Source: Nonomuraea thailandensis (lineage in GTDB: Bacteria > Actinomycetota > Actinomycetes > Streptosporangiales > Streptosporangiaceae). From it: 64,000 bases of DNA. Shown here one piece after another: positions 16,413-24,246 of the stretch. Position 1 is the first letter of the stretch. Each line of letters begins with the position of its first letter. The stretch is taken from assembly GCF_024172165.1 (NCBI RefSeq), contig NZ_JAMZEB010000002.1, forward strand, positions 4,547,501 through 4,611,500, given 5' to 3'. The notes under the pieces are model-generated. The model was not told the origin of the DNA. It worked only from the letters and a program-made list of their open reading frames with translations, and did not search any database. The position numbers and the translations under genes were made by a program.

Positions 16413-17702
16413 TCAGGCGGCCGGCGCCAGCCGGTCCAGCGTGCGCTTCAGCGCCGGCTCGCCGCGTCCGAACGCCCGCCGCGGATCCACCCCTGCCGGG
16501 CCCTGCCATCGCAGGTAGACGGCGATGGCCCCCTTCCGTACGGCGACCGCCACATGAGCGTAGGAGTCGCGGTAGCCGGAGGCGGCGCTCGCCTTCGGAT
16601 GACGCGCGGCGAACCGCTCGATCTCCCCCGTCCACTCCCCGTGCCGGAAGGCCGTGACCGACGGCGCGACGCCCTTCGCCTCGGTCTCCTCGCTGTGGAC
16701 GAAGCCCGGCCCGGAGTACGCGCAGGGGTCGGGCGCCGAGGAGCCCGTCCCGTCGTGCAGCCAGCCCCTCCGTAACCGCTCGGCCTGCTGCTCGTCAGGG
16801 GCCACGGACACCATCTCGTGCACGGCGACCTCGCCGAGCAGCGAGCGTTCGGCGGAGGGCAGGAAGCCCGGCAGCCGCTCTCTGGACGACATGGTGCCGC
16901 AGGACAGGTCGTTGCTCATCGGCGGCCCGTCCCCCTCCTCCCGGTACTGGCGCGGCTCGCCGGGCTCCGGCCAGATCCTCACCTGCTCGCCGTACGCGCC
17001 GGGAGCGGGCAGGGCGTGGGTCAGCCGGGTCATCCGGTCCTGAGCCCGCGGCGCGGTCACGGCGCCGTCGGCCACGGCCAGCACGGACTCGGAGACCTTC
17101 AGCCCGGTCGCGGCCCAGTCGCCATCGGGCGAGCCGAAGCCGCCGCGGATGTCCCATCCCAGCTCGACGACCCACGCGCCCTGGTGCACCACCGACTGCC
17201 CGGTGGTGAACGGCTTGTGGAAGAACGGGTCGTCGGTGTCGCTCCCGCGCCGCCCGCTGGTGATGACCTGCACCCCCGACCAGCCGCCCCGGTCGAAGGC
17301 GGACACGGTCGTCTCCGCCTCCATCGCCTCGCCCAGGGTGCCGCTCGCCGGGCCCGCGCAGCCCCGGGCCACCTCCGCGGCCCGGGCCACCAGGCCGGCC
17401 GCCCGCGCCGGATCGGGCAGCAGCATGAACCGCGCGTGGACGGGCGGATCGGTCTTCAGATGGGCCACCAGGGCGGGGAACGCCTGCGGCTCGGCGGGCG
17501 CCCGGGGGTCGAGGCTGCCCGGGCACAGCTGGAACACATCCCCCGCGGCGGGGAAGGGCTCCTCTCCGCGCAGCTCGTACGCGCGCAGCCGGCGCGCCAC
17601 CTCCTCGACCGAGCGGGCGGGCTCGGTGAAGCCCGGCAGCTCCGCCGGGGCACTGCACCCGGTCAGGAGCAGCAGCACGACGACGAGCAGGGTCCGGCTC
17701 AC
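16413..17702 (-). CDS. Lipoprotein of unknown function
   Basis: A 429-residue exported protein with a short signal peptide and lipobox LLLTGCSAP, so it is anchored on the outer membrane face. The mature part looks like two related halves of about 200 residues, each with a Trp-rich strand pattern (GGWSGVQVI in the first, GEWTGEIERF in the second) and repeated phrases (RAYELRGEE; VAPDEQQAERL). I recognise no catalytic motif. GTG 17702 is the first codon. It is followed at some distance by the STAS genes and preceded by DUF3040, with no evident operon. Confidence 0.75.
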   Translation of the reverse strand: MSRTLLVVVLLLLTGCSAPAELPGFTEPARSVEEVARRLRAYELRGEEPFPAAGDVFQLCPGSLDPRAPAEPQAFPALVAHLKTDPPVHARFMLLPDPARAAGLVARAAEVARGCAGPASGTLGEAMEAETTVSAFDRGGWSGVQVITSGRRGSDTDDPFFHKPFTTGQSVVHQGAWVVELGWDIRGGFGSPDGDWAATGLKVSESVLAVADGAVTAPRAQDRMTRLTHALPAPGAYGEQVRIWPEPGEPRQYREEGDGPPMSNDLSCGTMSSRERLPGFLPSAERSLLGEVAVHEMVSVAPDEQQAERLRRGWLHDGTGSSAPDPCAYSGPGFVHSEETEAKGVAPSVTAFRHGEWTGEIERFAARHPKASAASGYRDSYAHVAVAVRKGAIAVYLRWQGPAGVDPRRAFGRGEPALKRTLDRLAPAA

Positions 17703-17756
17703 AAGAGTGAGACGCGGCCCGCCGTCCAGGAGTTCGAGGTCACGCCGGCGCGGGGC

Positions 17757-18044
17757 CTACCCTGCCTGCGTGCCGGCGGGCCGCTGGCACGTGGTGGACT
17801 GCAGGCCCGTGCAGCTCCGCTCCCCCGTGATGAGCAGCACGATGCCGATCATCAGCACCGCGCAGGTCAGCATCACGAGCATGCACCAGACGTGCAGCAG
17901 CGAGCGGCTGCCCGCCGTGGCAGGAAGCGGCTCCGTCCCGGGGTCCAGCGCGCCGGAGAGCATGGCGTCGAGTTCGGGCTCCTCGCGGACGAGGCGGCTC
18001 TCCAGCTCGGCCAGCGTCCGGCGCTCCGCACGCGAAAGTCCCAT
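17757..18044 (-). CDS. DUF3040 small membrane protein
   Basis: 95 residues. The N terminus MGLSRAERRTLAELE is the DUF3040 signature of actinobacteria, followed by an acidic helix and one membrane span (about 52-71, MLVMLTCAVLMIGIVLLITG). The C terminus has two Cys residues. ATG 18044 is used; upstream codons in the same frame look non-coding. Function unknown. Confidence 0.8.
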   Translation of the reverse strand: MGLSRAERRTLAELESRLVREEPELDAMLSGALDPGTEPLPATAGSRSLLHVWCMLVMLTCAVLMIGIVLLITGERSCTGLQSTTCQRPAGTQAG

Positions 18045-18170
18045 GTCAACGCCCCCGATCGGTGACGGCTCACCGCCCTGCACACCCCGACAGGCGTCCC
18101 ATTTGATCCAGATATGCCGGACATGCCAAGAAAACATTGCACACTGCAACAAATATGTGACCCCGGCACG

Positions 18171-19697
18171 TCAAGTGGAGGAGGTCAGTCCCTGGCCGCG
18201 ATCGGGCAGGACGAGCGTGGCCCCCTTCTCCGCGGGCGCGCCCGGCCTGCTGACGTACCGGAGGATCTTGAAGTCGGCGGTCAGGGCGCTCGGGGTGACC
18301 TGCAACATGAGATACCCGCGATGGCGAAGGTGCAGCTTCAGGTGCGGGTTGGCCGCCAGGAGCGGGTCCGCCGCCTGATCCAGGTCGTGGCCGTCGCCGC
18401 CGCTGGTGATGGAGGTGACGGCGAACTCGGCGCCGATCGGGCGGGAGGCCGGGTCGTCGTAGTCGAGGACGAGGTTCCCCGCCCAGTGGGCGTGCACGTC
18501 GCCGGTGAGGACGGCCACGTTGCGGGCCTTGGCCTGGATCCAGCCCTCGGTGACGCGCTGGCGGGCGGCGGTGTAGCCGTCCCAGGCGTCCTGCCGGACC
18601 AGCCGCTCGATGCCGGGGTCACGGTCGCGCTGCCCGAAGAAGACCTGCTGGCCGATGAGGTCCCAGCGGGCCCGGGACCGGGACAGGCCGTCGAGCAGCC
18701 ACTGCTCCTGGTCCAGGCCGAGCATCGTACGGCTCGGCCCCGCCGGGAGCGTGCAGCTGCGGAAGCCGGCGCCGCACAGGTGCGGGTCGCGGTACTGCCG
18801 GGTGTCGAGCACGTGCAGGGCGGCGAGGTCGCCCCAGCGCAGGCGCCGGTAGAGCTGGACGGCCGCGCCGCCGGCCCGGGCGCCGCTCCGCAGCGGCATG
18901 TGCTCGTAGTAGGCGCGGAAGGCGGCGCGGCGGCGCTCGGCCGGGATGAGGCTGGTCCAGTTGTTGAGCACCTCGTGGTCGTCCAGGACGACCACCCACG
19001 GCGCGGCGGCGTGGGCGGCCCGCAGGTCGGGGTCGGTCTTGTACAGGGCGTGCCTGCGCCGGTAGTCCGCCAGGGTCACGGCCTGCGCGCCCTGGTGGTC
19101 GCGGACGTTGCCGCCCGGCGCGAGCTGCTGGTCGCTGCCCTGCTCGTAGATGTAGTCACCGAGGTTGAGGACGAGATCCGGTCGCTCGGACGCGATCGCG
19201 GCGTAGGCGGTGAAGTAGCCGTGCTGGTAGTTGGCGCAGGAGCAGACGGCCATGCGCAGCGGGCGCGCCGTCGTGCCGGGCGCGGGCGTGGTCAGCGCGC
19301 GCCCGGTCGGCGACAGGTGCGTGCCCGCCTTGAAGCGGTACCAGTACGGCCTGCCCGGCCGCAGCCCCGTGACCTCGACGTGGACGGTGTGCGCCCACTC
19401 CCGCACCGCCTCCTGCGTGCCGCGGCGCACGACGTTCTTGCCCGCGGGGTCGGTGGAGACCTGCCAGTGCACCGGCACGGGAGCCTCCGGCATGCCGCCG
19501 AGCCCGTCCTCGGCCAGCGGCGCGGGCGCCAGGCGGGTCCACAGCACGAACCCGCCCGGGTCCGGGTCGCCGCTGGCGACGCCCAGCGTGAACGGCTCGC
19601 CGAAGGACGCCGGCGGCGTCAGCGACGGGATCAGCGACGGCACGCCCGAGTAGAGCCCCGCCGCCAGGAATGACCTCCTGCTCAACACAGCAAGCAT
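18171..19697 (-). CDS. phoD: PhoD-type alkaline phosphatase/phosphodiesterase
   Basis: A 508-residue secreted metallophosphoesterase. The N-terminal SRRSFLAAGL is a twin-arginine (Tat) signal. An N-terminal Ig-like PhoD_N domain (FTLGVASGDPDPGGFVLWTR) precedes the catalytic domain with metal-binding Cys in AVCSCANYQ, LNLGDYIYE, VVLDDHE and the late HAHW of LTGDVHAHW. It needs Ca2+ and Fe3+ in characterised relatives and releases phosphate from phosphodiesters and monoesters outside the cell. The transcript is monocistronic; a Pho box was not recognised upstream. Confidence 0.92.
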   Translation of the reverse strand: MLAVLSRRSFLAAGLYSGVPSLIPSLTPPASFGEPFTLGVASGDPDPGGFVLWTRLAPAPLAEDGLGGMPEAPVPVHWQVSTDPAGKNVVRRGTQEAVREWAHTVHVEVTGLRPGRPYWYRFKAGTHLSPTGRALTTPAPGTTARPLRMAVCSCANYQHGYFTAYAAIASERPDLVLNLGDYIYEQGSDQQLAPGGNVRDHQGAQAVTLADYRRRHALYKTDPDLRAAHAAAPWVVVLDDHEVLNNWTSLIPAERRRAAFRAYYEHMPLRSGARAGGAAVQLYRRLRWGDLAALHVLDTRQYRDPHLCGAGFRSCTLPAGPSRTMLGLDQEQWLLDGLSRSRARWDLIGQQVFFGQRDRDPGIERLVRQDAWDGYTAARQRVTEGWIQAKARNVAVLTGDVHAHWAGNLVLDYDDPASRPIGAEFAVTSITSGGDGHDLDQAADPLLAANPHLKLHLRHRGYLMLQVTPSALTADFKILRYVSRPGAPAEKGATLVLPDRGQGLTSST

Positions 19698-19799
19698 GAT
19701 CGCCGCGATCGGCGCCCGTCCGGGCGGGACACGCCAGCCGCTGGGAAAGAACAGACTCGGGCACTCCCTCAGCCGACGTCGCCCGGGCAGACCCTCGCT

Positions 19800-19823
19800 A
19801 CACTGAACGCGTCAATCCAGTGT
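19800..19823. promoter_or_regulatory. Dyad upstream of the TetR gene at 19847
   Basis: ACACTG (19800-19805) and CAGTGT (19818-19823) are perfect inverted arms 12 bases apart, 24 bases before GTG 19847. The inner TGAACGCGTCA is itself nearly symmetric. This is a likely autoregulatory operator. Confidence 0.5.
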
Positions 19824-19846
19824 GAGCACATCGAGAAGGCGGTCAC

Positions 19847-20461
19847 GTGGCCGGCAGACGTACCCGGGGCCAAGGGGCGCACCACGAGCAGCGGCGTGAC
19901 GAGATCGCCGACGCCGTGCTCGCGATCGTCGCCGAGCGCGGCCTGGCCGCCGTGTCGCTGACCACCGTCGCCGGCCAGGCCGGCATCTCACCGGGCCGGG
20001 TGCAGCACTACTTCCCCGCCAAGCGCCAGCTCATCGAGGCCGCCTTCGAGCGCGGCAACGAGCTGTCCGGCGTGCGCATCAGGCGGAAGACCGGCTCCGA
20101 CCCCGATTCCGCCGACCCCCGCCTGGTGCTCACCACCGTGCTGACCGAGCTCATCCCGTACGACGCCGCCACCGAGGCCCACATGCGCGTACGCCAGTCC
20201 TTCCACGCTCTCGGCTTCGCCGAGGAGAGCATCGCGGCCCGGCTGCGCGTCCTGTACGCCGGCTTCCACCACCAGATGGCGCAGCTCATCCGCAGGGACC
20301 AGGAGGCCGGGCGCGTCCGCGGCGACGTGCGGGCCGATGACACGGCCCTGGCCCTGGTGGCCCTGGCCGAGGGGCTGGCCGCCTACGTTCTCACCGGCGT
20401 CGTCGAGCCCCAGGTGGCGCGTGACCGGCTGCTCGACGAGATCGCCGGGCTGTACGGATGA
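19847..20461 (+). CDS. TetR family transcriptional regulator
   Basis: 204 residues. The helix-turn-helix is ADAVLAIVAERGLAAVSLTT plus AGQAGISPGRVQHYF, close to the BetI/PsrA-like group with the HYFPAK motif. The C-terminal domain is the TetR_C_6 type (EAHMRVRQSFHALGF; LRVLYAGFHHQMAQL). GTG 19847 follows GAGAAGG. The divergent PhoD gene and the convergent carbonic anhydrase gene are possible targets, but nothing links them directly. Confidence 0.87.
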   Translation: MAGRRTRGQGAHHEQRRDEIADAVLAIVAERGLAAVSLTTVAGQAGISPGRVQHYFPAKRQLIEAAFERGNELSGVRIRRKTGSDPDSADPRLVLTTVLTELIPYDAATEAHMRVRQSFHALGFAEESIAARLRVLYAGFHHQMAQLIRRDQEAGRVRGDVRADDTALALVALAEGLAAYVLTGVVEPQVARDRLLDEIAGLYG

Positions 20462-20474
20462 GCCGGGGGCCGGT

Positions 20475-21200
20475 TCACGCGGGCGCGCCGTTCAGGGTCT
20501 CGACCTCGCCGGTGTCGAGGGAGTAGTACGCGCCGACCACGGCCAGCGCCCCCTTGGCCACCAGCGGCGCGAGGTCCTGGTTGCCGCGCAGGGCGTCGGC
20601 CGTCAGCTTCACCTGCGCCCTGGCCATCGCATCGGCGGGGTCGGCGTGGCGCTCCCCCGCGACCTGCTCGTACGCCGGGCGCAGGGCCTGTGTGATCGCC
20701 TGGAGGTTGCCCGGCAGCGACCGGCCGTCCCGCAGGGCCTGGTAGGCGGCCGAGACCGCGCCGCACCGCTGGTGCCCGAGGACCACGATCAGCGGGGTCC
20801 CGCTGGTCATCGGCCCGTACTCGACGGAGCCGGTGATCACGGGCCCCAGCGCCGCCCCGCCGCTGCGCATGACGAACAGGTCGCCCAGGCCGGTGTCGAA
20901 GACGAGCTCGGGCGGCACCCGCGAATCGATGCAGGACAGCACCGCGCCGTACGGCTGCTGGCTGGTGGCCAGCAGTTGCCGGCGGGTGGGGTCGCGATCG
21001 GGGTGCCGCAGCTCGTTGCTCACCCAGCGGCCGTTGCCCGCCATCAGCCGATCGTAGGCGGCCTCCGGCGTGCGCGGCGGGCCCTCCTGGCGCGCGCCGT
21101 CCGCCGGATCCGACGAGGAACAGCCTGCCAGGCAGGCCGCCGCCACGGACAGTGCTCCCGCGAGCAGCGCCCGCCGCTCCGGGCCGCCGGAGTGCCGCAT
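20475..21200 (-). CDS. Beta-carbonic anhydrase, lipoprotein form
   Basis: 241 residues. The zinc site is visible as CIDSR (Cys and Asp-Arg dyad) and the later GHQRCGA (His and Cys). Unusually for this enzyme, the N terminus is a lipoprotein signal (lipobox CLAGC), so it should hydrate CO2 on the outer face of the membrane. ATG 21200 (GGTGGAGAG upstream) is preferred to the longer frame from 21245. It is convergent with TetR (13 bases between stops) and divergent from no neighbour. Confidence 0.9.
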   Translation of the reverse strand: MRHSGGPERRALLAGALSVAAACLAGCSSSDPADGARQEGPPRTPEAAYDRLMAGNGRWVSNELRHPDRDPTRRQLLATSQQPYGAVLSCIDSRVPPELVFDTGLGDLFVMRSGGAALGPVITGSVEYGPMTSGTPLIVVLGHQRCGAVSAAYQALRDGRSLPGNLQAITQALRPAYEQVAGERHADPADAMARAQVKLTADALRGNQDLAPLVAKGALAVVGAYYSLDTGEVETLNGAPA

Positions 21201-21254
21201 CTCTCCACCGCCGTTCTTCACTACTACGAGTACTGGTGAAGACACGCTATGTGT

Positions 21255-23321
21255 TCAGTCATGGGTGCACAAGGACGAAGGCTTCCCGGGCAGTCGGAGT
21301 GCCATCACGGCGATGTCGTCCAGCCCGCTCGTCGGAAGCCCGCTGACCACCGAGTCGCAGAACCTGTCCACCGGCTCGCCGGCGACCGACTCGGCCAGGC
21401 GGCGCAGCCGCCCCAGCCCCTCGTCGAGATGTTCGCCGGGCCGCTCGACGAGACCGTCGGTGTACAGCAGCAGCGTGCTGCCCGGCGGCAACGGCTCGAC
21501 CTGCGAGCCGCGCGGCCCGGCGTCGGGGAAGCCGAGCAGCGGGCTGACGCCGCCCTCCAGGAAGCGGCCCCGGCCGTCGGGCGTGACCAGCAGGGGCGGC
21601 GGATGCCCGGCCGAGGCGTACCGCAGGCGGTAGCCGCCGTCGAGCTCCTCCACGCGGGCGTACACGCAGGTGGCGGTGACGTCGCCCGACAGCGACTCCA
21701 TCGCCACGTTGAGCCTGGTCAGGATGTCGCCCGGCGGTTCGCGGCGGTCCATCGCCAGCGCGCGGAGCATGTTGCGCAGCTGGCTCATCGCGACGGCGGC
21801 GCTCAGGTCGTGGCCGGACACGTCCCCGATGACCAGCGCCGGGACGCCGTCGGGCAGGACGAAGGAGTCGTACCAGTCGCCGCCCACGTCCGCCGCCGAC
21901 GGGCTGGCCCGGTAGCGGGCGACGATCCGCAGGTCGGGCAGGCGCGGCGGATCGGCGAGCAGGCTGTACTGCAGGGCCAGCGCGATCTGCTGCGCGCGCT
22001 GGAAGCGGATGGCCCTGCTCAGAGCGTCGTGGGCGTGATCGAACATGCGGGTCAGCAGGGTGATGTCGTCCCGGCCGATCGCCGGGCGGTCGCCGCACGT
22101 CACCGCGCAGCCCACCGCGGGAACGCCGCCGTCGACCACGACCGGGAGGATCAGGGCGCTGTTGGCGTCGTTCGCCCGCAACCACGGGAGGGTGCCCGCG
22201 GGGGCGACCTGCGACGGGGGCGAGCCGACGGGGAACGTCATCAGCAGGGGCCGGCGGCACCGCACGGCCTGTACGAAGGCGTTGCCGGCGGGGAGCTGCT
22301 CCTCGCTGTAGGGCGGCAGCCGCCTGACGCCGGGACGTGCGGCGGTGGCCACCCGCTCGATGATGAAGGGGGCGCCGCCGTGCCGTTCGCCGGTCAGGTC
22401 GGTGACGAGGTAGACGCCGCAGCCGTCGGCCAGCTCCGGCACGATCACGTCGGCCAGCGCGCCGAGCATCTCCTCCAGGCTCCGCAACTGCGCCGTGGCG
22501 GTGGCGGCGCGGTCGAGCAGGCGCTGGCGCCGCTGGTCCCGCCACTGCTGCTCGATGTCGACGGAGCTGCCCACCCACTCCACCACCTGGCCGTCCTGGC
22601 AGATCGGCACCGCGCGGAGCTGGAAGTGCCGGTAGCCGTCACGGGTGCGCAGCCGGTAGACGTGCTCCCACATCTCGGTGGCGGCGTTGCTGACGGCGTG
22701 CGACCAGGAGGTGATCGTGGCGGGCCGGTCGTCGGGGTGGACCGTGCGCAGCCAGCGCTGCCCGCGGTACTCCTCCCACTCCTGCCCGGTCACCCGTTCC
22801 CAGCTCGGGCTCGGCTCGGACACGTACCCGTCGCCGCTGGTCACCCAGAAGATGTCCACGCTCAGGCGCATCAGGCTCTCGTAGCGCCGCAGGATGCGGC
22901 GGCGCTCCTCGGCGACGGCCGTCATCTGGCGCGCGGTGGTGCACTGCTCGGTCACGTCCATCACCATCACGAGCACGCCGTACTCGCCGCCGCCGAAGGC
23001 CACCCGCGACAGGCTGAAGGTGAAGAAGTGCTCCCCCGGCGCCCGGGCGCCGGGAATCGGCAACGCCTCCTCGGCGGACCTGACGACCGGCTCCCCCGTG
23101 GCGTACACCCGGTCGAAGCCGGCACGGTAGTGCGGCAGCACGAAGGTCGCGAACGCCTCCTCCACCGGCATCCCGCCGCGGGGATCGCTCACCTGCGACC
23201 GGTACATGGCGTTGCTGTAGATCAGCCGGTGCTCCGGCCCCCGCGTCGCCGCCATCCCCACCGGCGCCCGGTCCAGCATCTCGAACGAGAGATTGCCGCC
23301 CCCGCGATCTGCGACCTCCAT
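21255..23321 (-). CDS. PAS-PAS-GAF-SpoIIE serine phosphatase
   Basis: 688 residues. Two PAS-like domains (about 10-130 and 145-265; the second ends DGQVVEWVGSSVDIEQQWRD), a GAF domain (about 285-435) and a C-terminal PP2C-like SpoIIE domain (about 465-680). The metal-binding motifs GGDWYDSF, VIGDVSGHDL and GLDDIAVMAL are intact. Such RsbU-like enzymes dephosphorylate STAS antagonists after sensing a signal, so the STAS proteins at 15491/15880 are reasonable substrates. No membrane segment, hence cytoplasmic. It is read in the same direction as the carbonic anhydrase gene with a 54-bp gap. Confidence 0.9.
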   Translation of the reverse strand: MEVADRGGGNLSFEMLDRAPVGMAATRGPEHRLIYSNAMYRSQVSDPRGGMPVEEAFATFVLPHYRAGFDRVYATGEPVVRSAEEALPIPGARAPGEHFFTFSLSRVAFGGGEYGVLVMVMDVTEQCTTARQMTAVAEERRRILRRYESLMRLSVDIFWVTSGDGYVSEPSPSWERVTGQEWEEYRGQRWLRTVHPDDRPATITSWSHAVSNAATEMWEHVYRLRTRDGYRHFQLRAVPICQDGQVVEWVGSSVDIEQQWRDQRRQRLLDRAATATAQLRSLEEMLGALADVIVPELADGCGVYLVTDLTGERHGGAPFIIERVATAARPGVRRLPPYSEEQLPAGNAFVQAVRCRRPLLMTFPVGSPPSQVAPAGTLPWLRANDANSALILPVVVDGGVPAVGCAVTCGDRPAIGRDDITLLTRMFDHAHDALSRAIRFQRAQQIALALQYSLLADPPRLPDLRIVARYRASPSAADVGGDWYDSFVLPDGVPALVIGDVSGHDLSAAVAMSQLRNMLRALAMDRREPPGDILTRLNVAMESLSGDVTATCVYARVEELDGGYRLRYASAGHPPPLLVTPDGRGRFLEGGVSPLLGFPDAGPRGSQVEPLPPGSTLLLYTDGLVERPGEHLDEGLGRLRRLAESVAGEPVDRFCDSVVSGLPTSGLDDIAVMALRLPGKPSSLCTHD

Positions 23322-23415
23322 CGTGACCTCCCCCGACGGTCACAAGCTCTCTCAGCCCTACCCATGGTGGGCGGGCCACGAACTCGGCGAACCCCATCGG
23401 CGGCGCGGCCCTGCC

Positions 23416-24054
23416 TCACGCGAGCCCCTCCGGGGTCGGGGCCAGGCGGTAGTCGGCCCACATGAAGGCGTCCATCCGGTGCTGGTCGGCGGAGAGGTTG
23501 ACCACCCGGTCGGCCCTGCCGCCGGCGTCGAAGTGCCACACCAGCGCCCACAGGGTGTCCACCTCGCCGTCGCCCTGGGTGGTCCAGCCGCGGTGAACGT
23601 CCACGACGTGCTCCTCGTCGGCCCCCAGGAAGATCGGGTCGGCCTGGAAGCCGGCCTTGCCGGGGTGGATGACGAACGGCGGGCCTCGCGTCGCCGCGGC
23701 CACGCCTCCCGCCGGTGCGCAGGTCCTCGGCCACGGAGAGGGCGGCCAGGCCGGGGAGTCCGGGGATGGCGGCGCACAGGAGGCAGACGAGGATGACGCC
23801 GAGGTGCGCCGTCCACAGCCCGGACTCCCCGGCCTGGGCGAACTCGGGCAGCAGCGCCGCGTCGTGCGTGCCGTCACGACGAGCAGCGGCATGGCCGCCA
23901 GGGGCGTGTCCCGCGTCAGCCCGGTGGCGATGGCGGGCATGGAGGCGACCTCGCCGGCGCAGTCGGCGGGCAGGAAGTAGCGCGGGTCGTACCCGGTGAG
24001 GAGGTCGCCGGTGGACGGCAGGGTGACGGCGTTCGGGAAACCGGCGGCGCTCAT
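23416..24054 (-). pseudogene. Decayed gene with SnoaL/NTF2-like C-terminal part
   Basis: The frame from ATG 24054 encodes MSAAGFPNAVTLPSTGDLLT to about 23880, after which it turns into Arg/Pro/Ser-rich nonsense. The neighbouring frame then gives a sensible hydrophobic stretch (LGVILVCLLCAAIPGLPGLA), until about 23715. The first frame becomes sensible again (PFVIHPGKAGFQADPIFLGA ... ALVWHFDAGGRADRV), resembling the last half of a SnoaL-like NTF2-fold protein. Two compensating single-base shifts or two fused fragments would explain this. The unbroken frame would run 24147-23416, but its middle is unlikely to be functional. Confidence 0.45.
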
Positions 24055-24246
24055 GGACGGGGCGCTCCCCTGCTGGTGGGCGATCGGCACCTGAAGTCTG
24101 CGAGACGCCGTTCCGCTGAGGCGAACACCGATCGCGTATGTGCGCATACCTCAGAGGCATGTCGATCGGCGTGAGCACGCCGTGCCGGGCCGGACGGCAG
24201 CGGCGCGGCGGCGGCCCTGCCCGGCTGATCCGCGAGGGAGCTCGGG

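Noticed and set aside
21249-23465. Long plus-strand open frame of 738 codons
   Set aside because: It is the complement of the PAS/GAF/SpoIIE gene, dominated by Arg, Gly, His and Val, with no domain.
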